Below, piece after piece: positions 57,209-63,849 of a stretch of DNA of 64,000 nucleotides. A program made the translations under genes and the position numbers. This DNA is from Desulfosporosinus hippei DSM 8344 (GTDB lineage: Bacteria; Bacillota; Desulfitobacteriia; Desulfitobacteriales; Desulfitobacteriaceae): contig NZ_FNCP01000015.1 in NCBI RefSeq assembly GCF_900100785.1, positions 49,871 to 113,870 on the forward strand. The letters are read 5' to 3'. Below the pieces are notes generated by a model. The model saw only the letters and a program-made list of their open reading frames with translations. It had not been told where the DNA came from and made no database searches. Each line of letters begins with the position of its first letter. Position 1 is the stretch's first letter.

Positions 57209-58336
57209 TTATATTTTGTTAGTTTTTTTAAGCCAATACTTGTGAAAGGCTTGGGCCTTTTTCAGAGCGGGGCGATGATTAGTTTTGGCAGAGGTTTTAA
57301 GTAAATTCTTCTGAATGCGCCCTTTGTAAAGAGAGGTTACGACATGCCCTGTAATAGCCACGGAAGTTAATCCTAGAACCCCAAGCCCGAAAGAGTCTGT
57401 ATTAACCTTTGTTCCTCCAGGAAAAGGAATGTCAGGAAAATGAGATGTAAATGGGGACATTAGATCAGGATAACCGGGTTCGGTACAGCCAATACATGGT
57501 GTATTACATCCAATTGGCCAATTGTAGCGGTCGTTCCAACGTCGAATTGGACAATCAGAATAGGTAACCGGTCCCTTACAGCCAATACGAAAGAGACATT
57601 CCTTTTGTCCAATAGCCGTCGCAAAAATGCCCTGGTCATAAAAACGCCTGCGAGGGCAGCGGTTATGGACGGTTTCACCGTAAAACAGCTTCGGACGGCC
57701 GAACTTTTCAAGTTCTGGTTCACCGTATAAGGCCAAATGGAGTAAGGTTCCCACGATCCAGTCTGGATGTGCCGGACACCCGGAAACATTAATAACCCTT
57801 CGTTCGGGTAGGATGTTCTGAACTCCAGTTGACTGGGTAGGATTGGGATAACCGGAAACTGGGCCTCCATAGGTAGCGCAGCTACCGATGGCCACAACGT
57901 ATTTTGCTTTAAGCCCAATCCTGCGAACAAGCTCAATACCAGTAATTAACTTTCCGTTTTCATAACCAACATGATTATAATGCCCGTTATCACGTTGAAT
58001 CATTGATCCTTGAACGATAAGAATATATTCATGCGGCATTTTTTCATAGGTTTCTTGAAGAATGCCGTAGGCCTCCTGACCTTGTACTTGGTTCATAATC
58101 CAATCATAACGCCAATCAAGTATGTTTGTGAGAATATCTGAAAAGGTTGGTGTCCAAATATTATCTAGGGAAATACTGTCTCCTGTACAGGTGCCGGTCT
58201 CAATCATGACTACGGGAAGCTTATGTACCTCACCTGCTGCTACTGCTTTGGCAAGAGGAGGGGTAATGAGTTGGGAAAAGTTGCCCAGTACAGCTCCTTT
58301 AACAACTAGTTTTAAAAAGTCGCGGCGACTTAACAT
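57209..58336 (-). CDS. [NiFe] hydrogenase small subunit, Tat-exported, with Asp at a proximal-cluster position
   Basis: Iron-sulfur subunit, 375 aa. ATG 58336 follows AAGGAGG and opens with a Tat signal, MLSRRDFLKLVVKGAVLGNF, so the enzyme faces outward. Cluster ligands: TVHNRC, KECLFRIGC (distal), SDCPIRRWN and NTPCIGC (medial), GSCATYGG and SGCPAHPDW (proximal). The first proximal motif reads TGTCTGDS, with Asp where CxxC is usual. A C-terminal hydrophobic helix (LGVLGLTSVAITGHVVTSLY) anchors it next to the cytochrome. An Asp-ligated proximal cluster is known from the actinobacterial-type (group 1h) enzyme of Ralstonia. Confidence 0.92.
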   Translation of the reverse strand: MLSRRDFLKLVVKGAVLGNFSQLITPPLAKAVAAGEVHKLPVVMIETGTCTGDSISLDNIWTPTFSDILTNILDWRYDWIMNQVQGQEAYGILQETYEKMPHEYILIVQGSMIQRDNGHYNHVGYENGKLITGIELVRRIGLKAKYVVAIGSCATYGGPVSGYPNPTQSTGVQNILPERRVINVSGCPAHPDWIVGTLLHLALYGEPELEKFGRPKLFYGETVHNRCPRRRFYDQGIFATAIGQKECLFRIGCKGPVTYSDCPIRRWNDRYNWPIGCNTPCIGCTEPGYPDLMSPFTSHFPDIPFPGGTKVNTDSFGLGVLGLTSVAITGHVVTSLYKGRIQKNLLKTSAKTNHRPALKKAQAFHKYWLKKTNKI

Positions 58337-58417
58337 GGTGTATCCTCCTTGGAAGGGTATTATTTCCAAAAAGTGAGAAATAAACTCAAATTTCGCTGAA
58401 TATTAGTTAAAATAATA

Positions 58418-58446
58418 TTGACGAAACGATTAAAATAAAGTAAGAT
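58418..58446 (+). promoter_or_regulatory. Promoter of tRNA-Thr
   Basis: TTGACG (58418-58423) and TAAGAT (58441-58446) are 17 bases apart and end 18 bases before the mature tRNA 5' end. Five of six and four-to-five of six matches to sigma-A consensus. Confidence 0.7.
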
Positions 58447-58464
58447 TACTATCGTCCGTAAAAT

Positions 58465-58539
58465 GCCAATGTGGCTCAGGGGTAGAGCAGCTCACTCGTA
58501 ATGAGCAGGTCGTCGGTTCGATTCCGACCATTGGCTCCA
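58465..58539 (+). tRNA. tRNA-Thr (anticodon CGT)
   Basis: Full cloverleaf. The acceptor GCCAATG pairs with CATTGGC, the D-stem is GCTC/GAGC, the anticodon stem GCTCA/TGAGC encloses loop CTCGTAA, and the T-stem GTCGG/CCGAC carries loop TTCGATT. The anticodon CGT reads ACG threonine codons. Discriminator T is followed by an encoded CCA. It stands alone with its own promoter and terminator. Confidence 0.97.
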
Positions 58540-58551
58540 TAGGAAACTTAG

Positions 58552-58578
58552 ACACCGCAAGTGATTGCGGTGTTTTTG
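58552..58578 (+). terminator. Terminator of tRNA-Thr
   Basis: ACACCGCAA (58552-58560) and TTGCGGTGT (58565-58573) form a perfect 9-bp stem with loop GTGA, followed by TTTTG. Confidence 0.93.
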
Positions 58579-58690
58579 TGTTGTGAGGGATTTCTTAGTA
58601 TAGATTTTAATTGGCTGTATGTCAGTTTGATGTAAATTATTTCCTAGAGGCATTTCTGTGGGAACTTATGCAACGTATGGATAAATAGAA

Positions 58691-58713
58691 AGCCTAGGTG
58701 AAACACCTAGGCT
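58691..58713 (-). terminator. Terminator of the 40-aa peptide gene
   Basis: AGCCTAGGTG (58691-58700) and CACCTAGGCT (58704-58713) form a perfect 10-bp stem with a 3-base loop. On the minus strand it is followed by TTTCTATTT. Nearly the same hairpin follows the second peptide gene at 59545-59565. Confidence 0.8.
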
Positions 58714-58719
58714 AAACTG

Positions 58720-58842
58720 TTAAAAAAGTAATCTGCGACAAGCCGGTGGTTGCGGGTGGAAAATCGGTCTCCGAAGCCTCTGTAATTGACCAATAATTAA
58801 TAGCAGTAAAATAATAATTATTATCAGTGCAATAAAAATCAT
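58720..58842 (-). CDS. Tiny hydrophobic membrane peptide (40 aa)
   Basis: A 40-aa open frame with a very strong ribosome site (AGGAGGTGA, seven bases before ATG 58842). It encodes one membrane helix, MIFIALIIIIILLLLIIGQL, then a basic, Pro-rich tail ending CRRLLF. It is followed by its own terminator. A second, shorter peptide with the same type of helix, upstream block and terminator lies at 59573-59644. Not a known family to me; possible roles are a sporulation membrane peptide, a sensor-kinase partner or a toxin-like peptide. Confidence 0.65.
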   Translation of the reverse strand: MIFIALIIIIILLLLIIGQLQRLRRPIFHPQPPACRRLLF

Positions 58843-58986
58843 ATACTTCACCTCCTCATTTAGAATCGCATAAGAAGAAAGATTGAGAAGGTTCCTAGTT
58901 TATACTATGTAGCATGTCTATTGGATGTTCTTGGGGAGATGAGTATTATAACCTCTTTTTCGACACAACCTTGCCCTTTAGGCCTA

Positions 58987-59015
58987 TTGATTTTACTGAT
59001 ACAACGTACTAAAAT
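58987..59015 (+). promoter_or_regulatory. Predicted promoter of the first Spo0E-like gene
   Basis: TTGATT (58987-58992) and TAAAAT (59010-59015), 17 bases apart, 36 bases upstream of ATG 59051. Confidence 0.5.
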
Positions 59016-59050
59016 ATTCCAAGTGCGCAATTGCTAAGGAGGTGCCTAGG

Positions 59051-59233
59051 ATGAAACTTAAAGTCTTAGAACAAATAGAAGCATTGAGATTAGAAATGCA
59101 ACAGATTGCTTTAGATAAAGACCTCACAGATCCCCGTGTGGTAATGGTAAGTCAAAGGCTTGACCTATTGATTAACAAGTTTTACTTATTCCAAAGAAAG
59201 AAATGGCAAAGATGTTACAAAAGGAGAGCGTAA
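59051..59233 (+). CDS. Spo0E-like aspartyl-phosphate phosphatase
   Basis: Short helical-hairpin protein, 60 aa, of the Spo0E family, which dephosphorylates Spo0A-P and so delays sporulation. It reads MKLKVLEQIEALRLEMQQIA, then LTDPRVVMVSQRLDLLINKF. The SQxLD motif needed for phosphatase function is intact (SQRLD). ATG 59051 is eight bases after AGGAGG. Its stop codon lies in the loop of its own terminator hairpin. Confidence 0.82.
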   Translation: MKLKVLEQIEALRLEMQQIALDKDLTDPRVVMVSQRLDLLINKFYLFQRKKWQRCYKRRA

Positions 59234-59246
59234 GGCTCTCCTTTTT
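59219..59246 (+). terminator. Terminator overlapping the end of the Spo0E-like gene
   Basis: AAAAGGAGAGC (59219-59229) and GCTCTCCTTTT (59235-59245) form an 11-bp stem with a 5-base loop that contains the TAA stop (59231-59233). A T-run follows. Confidence 0.9.
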
Positions 59247-59309
59247 GGTTTCGCCATTTATACTTATACATGGGCATACTAAATAACCAAGACGATTGGA
59301 GGGATGCTT

Positions 59310-59480
59310 GTGTCTAATTTGGATGAAATAGTAAACCGAATCGAAGAACTGCGTTCAAGAACGATCAGGATTCAAGAGGATAAGTCCTATACGGATCCAG
59401 AAGTCGTTGCTGCGTGCCATGAGTTGCATTCTATCTTAGATAGGTACCAAGGAATAATCATGAGAATAGAAGATAAGTAA
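59310..59480 (+). CDS. Spo0E-like protein with altered SQxLD motif
   Basis: A 56-aa paralogue of the preceding gene, starting at GTG 59310 after TTGGAGGGA. It reads MSNLDEIVNRIEELRSRTIR, then YTDPEVVAACHELHSILDRY. Length, helix pattern and the TDPEV segment fit Spo0E. The conserved SQxLD is CHELH here, so phosphatase activity may be lost or its target changed. It lies 76 bases downstream of the first copy. Confidence 0.72.
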   Translation: MSNLDEIVNRIEELRSRTIRIQEDKSYTDPEVVAACHELHSILDRYQGIIMRIEDK

Positions 59481-59544
59481 TTAATGAGTTAATGGATGGA
59501 TAAGCAAACATTGGCAGGAGACTCTCAATATATTGTAATAAAAA

Positions 59545-59565
59545 GCCTAGGTAAATCACCTAGGC
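59545..59565 (-). terminator. Terminator of the 23-aa peptide gene
   Basis: GCCTAGGT (59545-59552) and ACCTAGGC (59558-59565), followed on the minus strand by TTTTTATT. It is almost the same stem as the one at 58691-58713. Confidence 0.8.
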
Positions 59566-59572
59566 AAAAAAT

Positions 59573-59644
59573 TTAAGTGGCTTCTGGAGATTTATTAAAG
59601 AACAAATAACCTAATAACAGTAAAATTATAATAACAATAATCAT
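59573..59644 (-). CDS. Tiny hydrophobic membrane peptide (23 aa)
   Basis: A 23-aa frame from ATG 59644 behind GGTGGTGAAG: MIIVIIILLLLGYLFFNKSP then EAT. It is essentially one membrane helix with a short tail. Upstream it shares the blocks AAGAACAT, ACATGCT and AAACTA with the 40-aa peptide gene, and downstream a matching terminator. The duplicated gene structure supports it being real despite its length. Confidence 0.58.
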   Translation of the reverse strand: MIIVIIILLLLGYLFFNKSPEAT

Positions 59645-59986
59645 TAACTTCACCACCAATTAAAGATTACTAAAGTTCTTGATTTAGTTTATTCAGCATG
59701 TACGAGTATGTTCTTTACTGAGCATCTTTTAAATTTAAGTTTTTTAGAGATTGAGGAAGGGCAAAAAATATTTTGATTAAAACACAGACCTTTTTTACTT
59801 GACAAAAGGTATGTGCCCAGAAGATGCAATAGAGATGTGAATTGAAGGATTTACCTTATTTTTGTAGAAGTAGTTATACATAAATATTCGGTTATGGAAA
59901 TAAAAATATGGTAGAAAAAGATTGAGAGAAGGACAGGAGCTAATAATAGAGCGAACTAAGAATCTCTTGGTTGTTGGCAAAGACAA
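59645..59986. other. Non-coding AT-rich spacer before the histidine kinase
   Basis: This stretch holds the upstream region of the 23-aa peptide (minus strand) and a perfect -35 hexamer TTGACA at 59799-59804 without a good -10. A 63-codon minus-strand open frame inside has no ribosome site and no family resemblance. I see nothing else. Confidence 0.4.
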
Positions 59987-60877
59987 TTGTTTAAGGTTGG
60001 ACTGAAAAAGAATGGGGTTTTACGATTGATATCAGCCAAATTTTATAGTGTGGAAGATTGGGAATACTTTGTCAATATGAGGAGAGAGTTAATTAAGTTA
60101 AAGGAAGATCGTATTAACTTAAAAGAGGTATTAGAGAGGAGAACTGAAGAACTAAAAATAGAGTTTAAAAAACGTGCAGAAATCGAGCAGAAATTAGTAG
60201 TACTTGAACAGGAAGCTGCTAAGCTGGAAAGGTTTAACGTAATTGGACAACTAGCTGCAGGACTTGGACACGAGGTACGTAACCCATTGACGACAATAAG
60301 GGGTTTCCTTCAAATGCTTCAGAATAAAGAGGATTTGCATACATATAAGAGCTATTTTGACCTAATGATAGAAGAGCTTGATAGGGCTAACTTAATAATC
60401 AGCGATTTTTTGTCTCTTGCCAAGAATAAGCCATCAGAATTTACACGACAATGTTTAAATAAACTTTTAGAAAATCTCTATCCATTGTTGCAAGCGGACG
60501 CTTACAGCCAAGGAAAGAAGTGTGTTTTTGAACCCGGAGATATTGCTGAACTTGATATTGATCCCAATGAAATCACTCAGCTTGTTTTAAACTTAGCCCG
60601 TAACGGTCTTGATGCGATGCGTGAAGATGGATGTCTAACAATTAATACATTTATAGATGGGCGATATATAGTTCTTAGTGTTAGGGATGAAGGAAAAGGC
60701 ATTGATACTGAGAATTTACTTAAACTAGGCACCCCGTTTTTCACGACAAAGGAAAACGGAACAGGCTTAGGTGTACCAATGTGTTATAGCATTGCAGATA
60801 AACATAATGCGCTTATAGATGTAAAGACTGGCCCTGATGGGACTACCTTTTCAGTTCGATTTCCACATCCGGATTGA
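59987..60877 (+). CDS. Soluble sensor histidine kinase (Spo0A-phosphorelay type)
   Basis: Cytoplasmic histidine kinase, up to 296 aa. An N-terminal coiled coil (residues about 30-85) leads to the H-box AAGLGHEVRNPLTTIRGFLQ (His near 95), N-box LVLNLARNGLDAMRE, G1 VRDEGKGID, F-box TPFFTTKENG and G2 GTGLGVPM. There is no membrane segment or response regulator nearby, as is usual for sporulation kinases feeding Spo0F/Spo0A. Linkage to two Spo0E-like genes supports that role. The start TTG 59987 has no clear ribosome site and could lie further downstream. Confidence 0.85.
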   Translation: MFKVGLKKNGVLRLISAKFYSVEDWEYFVNMRRELIKLKEDRINLKEVLERRTEELKIEFKKRAEIEQKLVVLEQEAAKLERFNVIGQLAAGLGHEVRNPLTTIRGFLQMLQNKEDLHTYKSYFDLMIEELDRANLIISDFLSLAKNKPSEFTRQCLNKLLENLYPLLQADAYSQGKKCVFEPGDIAELDIDPNEITQLVLNLARNGLDAMREDGCLTINTFIDGRYIVLSVRDEGKGIDTENLLKLGTPFFTTKENGTGLGVPMCYSIADKHNALIDVKTGPDGTTFSVRFPHPD

Positions 60878-60915
60878 TGGTAATGGAGATTCGCCAATAA
60901 TCTTGTAGAAAAAAC

Positions 60916-60941
60916 AATCTCGCAAATAGTGCGGGATTTTT
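60916..60941 (+). terminator. Terminator after the histidine kinase
   Basis: AATCTCGCA (60916-60924) and TGCGGGATT (60930-60938), with one T-G pair and a 5-base loop, followed by TTTCTTTT. It sits between convergent genes. Confidence 0.85.
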
Positions 60942-60963
60942 CTTTTAGAGCTAATTGTTTAGG

Positions 60964-62217
60964 TTATTGGATAAAGTAATATGAGCCTAATATCGACTCG
61001 TCTTCGTATTTAACAGCAAATCTCCATAAAAAATTTTTGATTGTTGTTAATGAGGTTTTACCTAGTTTGAAAGACTTAAGGACTTTAGAAAAAGAACTAT
61101 TATCTTTTTCAGTTGAAATAGAGTTTAAGAACTCCCAAATATGAGTTGCTGCATTTAAGGAGTTTTCAATTACGTACTCGTTTTGCAAGGCAGCTTCAAT
61201 ATCTGTATAAAAAGAAATAATTGGATATTCCCTGGGGCTCCTCAATGAGTGTTGGATTTTATCAAAAATGTCGGGCGATTTTTCCAGTACCATATACTTG
61301 TATTTTATCCATTCGCGTTCTAAGATAGAGGCTTTATTTGTAGGAAACAAACAATGGATGCATTTTAGAGCAGAAAGATTTTTATCTTTGACTTCGAGCA
61401 TTATATCAAGATCTTTTCTTTCTAAATTTTGATAAAAACGCATAAATTCTCCGATGCCGATGGTGATAGAATGGGATCCGGGCTTCTTAAGCGGGTGCTG
61501 CTGGGAATAATGGATTTTTTGATATCCATCTTTTTCCTGCCATGTTTTTCGACAAGTGTTAATCCAATAGTAATCATCAAATTGATCGTTGAAACAATTA
61601 ATCTGATGATGGAGATTATCGAAAATCACTGGGGTATTAAGTCTAGCTCCTATTTCCAATACATCATGGATATTATAAGACTTATCGTCATTCTCCAATA
61701 CGATACGTTGTCTGACTGAATCACTCAATCGCCAATAATTATCAATGAACCTTTTTGTGGCCAGTTTTTTATCGTTATAAACACCTCCGATATGCAAGAC
61801 GATTTTATGCATTGAATTTACACCTAAGCTATCTAGTACTCTGTTGTGATAATTTAAATCTTCGATGGTTCTGGTTACAACTACCTCATTAGGCGAGTTC
61901 AAAATAGTATAGCCTGGATGCATAGAAACTCTCATTCCGCTATTTTTTATTTTCTCTCCAATTTGGTGAATTCGATCGCAGAAAATCTCCCACCAAAGTA
62001 AATTATTTACAGGACTAGAACCAAAGGGTATTAGATCTGAACTAATTCTAAATAATGCAATACTATTTTCAATATTATAATCAATCATTGTTTCTAGAGA
62101 CTTTAAATTGTGGTCAATTAACCCTAATAATTTATTGTAACTTGCATTTTTAAGTATACAACTTTTGATTTTGGTATCGGGTACTCCGGTTGTTAAAGAG
62201 GCATATCCAATGCTCAT
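60964..62217 (-). CDS. uvsE: UV DNA damage endonuclease (UvsE/UVDE family)
   Basis: Nicks DNA 5' of UV photoproducts; 417 aa. It begins MSIGYASLTTGVPDTKIKSC. TIM-barrel blocks include LFRISSDLIPFGS, MRVSMHPGYTILNSP (metal-ligand His), KIVLHIGG, IVLENDDKSYNIHDVL and PVIFDNLHHQIN (Glu, Asp and His ligands), and LEVKDKNLSALK. Beyond about residue 300 there is an extra C-terminal region of some 115 residues not present in shorter bacterial UVDEs. ATG 62217 follows AGGAAG. Spore formers use UVDE-type repair alongside SplB; that link is inference. Confidence 0.88.
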   Translation of the reverse strand: MSIGYASLTTGVPDTKIKSCILKNASYNKLLGLIDHNLKSLETMIDYNIENSIALFRISSDLIPFGSSPVNNLLWWEIFCDRIHQIGEKIKNSGMRVSMHPGYTILNSPNEVVVTRTIEDLNYHNRVLDSLGVNSMHKIVLHIGGVYNDKKLATKRFIDNYWRLSDSVRQRIVLENDDKSYNIHDVLEIGARLNTPVIFDNLHHQINCFNDQFDDYYWINTCRKTWQEKDGYQKIHYSQQHPLKKPGSHSITIGIGEFMRFYQNLERKDLDIMLEVKDKNLSALKCIHCLFPTNKASILEREWIKYKYMVLEKSPDIFDKIQHSLRSPREYPIISFYTDIEAALQNEYVIENSLNAATHIWEFLNSISTEKDNSSFSKVLKSFKLGKTSLTTIKNFLWRFAVKYEDESILGSYYFIQ

Positions 62218-62523
62218 GGTATTTACAACTTCCTTTCGTTAGAATAAATAGCTAGTCTTCTTTTTTACTGCTAAAAGTAAAAATGACGATTGTCTTTGAA
62301 TGAATGTTTGAGTTACAGAAGAGAAATTGAATCATTATCATATCCATTTTTAAGTTTACAATACAAATATAAACCATTAGTAAAGTCTCAAAGCCAGTGA
62401 GATCTCTCTTTTTACAGACAGATAGCATGTTTAAATCAAATAAGTTTACAAATGTATACAGGGTTAACCAAAGAGTAACTTCATACACCGCTCCTAAATA
62501 GACTAAAAAGGGAGGGTTTTGAA
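62218..62523. other. Divergent spacer between uvsE and the amidase gene
   Basis: AT-rich, without a supportable gene. It must carry promoters for uvsE (minus) and the lysin pair (plus). No pair with good consensus and spacing stood out. A minus-strand open frame at 62252-62488 has no ribosome site or family resemblance. Confidence 0.4.
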
Positions 62524-63249
62524 GTGAAAGTATGTATCGATCCAGGGCATGGCGGATACGATCCAGGTGCTGTAGGAAATGGGATAAAGGAAAAAGATTT
62601 AACGTTGGACATTTGTCTTAAACTAAAGCCTTTACTCGAGTACAATGGTATAAGTGTCATACTAACACGTGACGGAGATTATGCTGCCGGATATTACGAA
62701 AATGATCAAAGACGGGATTTGGCTGCTAGAGTTGCGAGTGCAGAATCAGAGAAAGTAGATTTATTTATTTCGATCCATATAAATGCTGGCGGGGGTACAG
62801 GTGTAGAGGTTCTCGTTATTGGCACTGGCGGAAGAGCTGAAATTGCAGCCTATAAGGTGTTGCCGTATCTTGTCCAGGTAGGAGAATGGAGAAATCGCGG
62901 GGTTAAAACGCAAAATGTAATGGTGCTTAGAGAAACGAGTATGCCGGCTATTTTGACGGAAAATGGGTTTATTGATAAGGTTGACGATGTAGAGAAGTTG
63001 AAAGAAACCAGTTTTCGTCAGGCACTGGCTGTAGCTCATGCCAAAGGAATTTGTGATTATTTTGGTATTATCTATAAAGACCGAATTACCTCACAACCAA
63101 TGCCTGATCTTTTGTACCGTGTAATTTTAGATGGTAAGCAGACAATGGCGTTAAGTACTCAAGACCGTGCTATCAGTGAAGTAAAAAGAGCTGTAGATAG
63201 TGGTCAGACTATTGAGGGAATTGTCCAATTATGGGTGAAGAATCCATAA
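62524..63249 (+). CDS. N-acetylmuramoyl-L-alanine amidase (Amidase_3), lysin-like
   Basis: Zinc amidase, 241 aa, without signal peptide or membrane segment. The catalytic domain (residues 1-180) shows KVCIDPGHGGYDPGAVGNGI, EKDLTLDICLKL, LFISIHINAGG and the catalytic Glu in AILTENGFIDK. A C-terminal SPOR-like segment (about 195-240) reads LYRVILDGKQTMALSTQDRA. GTG 62524 follows GGGAGGG. Lack of an export signal and the overlap with the next lysin gene fit a phage-endolysin origin or a mother-cell lytic enzyme. Confidence 0.83.
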   Translation: MKVCIDPGHGGYDPGAVGNGIKEKDLTLDICLKLKPLLEYNGISVILTRDGDYAAGYYENDQRRDLAARVASAESEKVDLFISIHINAGGGTGVEVLVIGTGGRAEIAAYKVLPYLVQVGEWRNRGVKTQNVMVLRETSMPAILTENGFIDKVDDVEKLKETSFRQALAVAHAKGICDYFGIIYKDRITSQPMPDLLYRVILDGKQTMALSTQDRAISEVKRAVDSGQTIEGIVQLWVKNP

Positions 63250-63773
63250 CTGTTGAGCAGTGTAAACAATTTTTGTTAGTATATAATACAGAAGCCCCTG
63301 ATATAATTCCCTTCTACAAGAAGAATGGTGAGATACTCGGTATAAGATGGGGTTATGCAGTAGCCCAAATGATAAAAGAAACCGGTTACCTTAAATTCGG
63401 TGGGATTGTAAAGCCTGAGCAAAATAACTTTGGTGGTATTGGAGCAGTTGGAAATGGAGTTTCAGGCGCAATATTTTCTTCACAAGAAGAAGGGGTGTTG
63501 GCCCACTTAGAGCATCTTTATGCATATGCTTCAACAGGGCACTTACCGAGTGATGTTCAAATAGTAGATCCTCGCTTTGGCTTAGTAACGAGAGGAAGTT
63601 GTCAAAACTGGGAGGATCTCAATGGTCGCTGGGCCGTACCCGGGGATGGGTACGGTGAGAGTATTGTAAGGTTATACCAACAAATGAAAGAAAAGATTGT
63701 CTCAGATAGTAAGGAAGTTTCAACATTAAAGAAGGTATCCCAGATTATATCTAATTATTTTAAAGACAAATAG
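63231..63773 (+). CDS. Glucosaminidase-like peptidoglycan hydrolase
   Basis: 180 aa, related to the GH73/mannosyl-glycoprotein endo-beta-N-acetylglucosaminidase domain. The core reads GYAVAQMIKETGYLKFGGIV (likely catalytic Glu), NNFGGIGAVGNGVSG, GVLAHLEHLYAYAS, and DPRFGLVTRGSCQNWEDLNG then RWAVPGDGYGESIVRLYQQM. No signal peptide. ATG 63231 overlaps the amidase gene by 19 bases, so the two are translated as a pair: together they would cut both glycan and peptide linkages. Confidence 0.75.
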   Translation: MGEESITVEQCKQFLLVYNTEAPDIIPFYKKNGEILGIRWGYAVAQMIKETGYLKFGGIVKPEQNNFGGIGAVGNGVSGAIFSSQEEGVLAHLEHLYAYASTGHLPSDVQIVDPRFGLVTRGSCQNWEDLNGRWAVPGDGYGESIVRLYQQMKEKIVSDSKEVSTLKKVSQIISNYFKDK

Positions 63774-63815
63774 ATAGCTAGATAAGCAAAAAGTTTTTGT
63801 TTAATACAGTGCACG

Positions 63816-63849
63816 AAAAGGCCAGGTAGTATACTGCCGAGGCCTTTTT
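63816..63849 (+). terminator. Terminator after the lysin pair
   Basis: AAAAGGCC (63816-63823) and GGCCTTTT (63841-63848) form the outer stem; GGTAGT/ACTGCC pair inside with one G-T. A T-run follows. The remaining 150 bases of the window show no gene. Confidence 0.85.

Noticed and set aside
58465..58539. tRNA-Thr as integration site for a mobile island
   Set aside because: No integrase or transposase, and no repeat of the tRNA 3' end was noticed downstream to 64 kb.
59795..59986. 63-codon minus-strand frame before the histidine kinase
   Set aside because: No ribosome site, no conserved pattern, AT-rich random composition.
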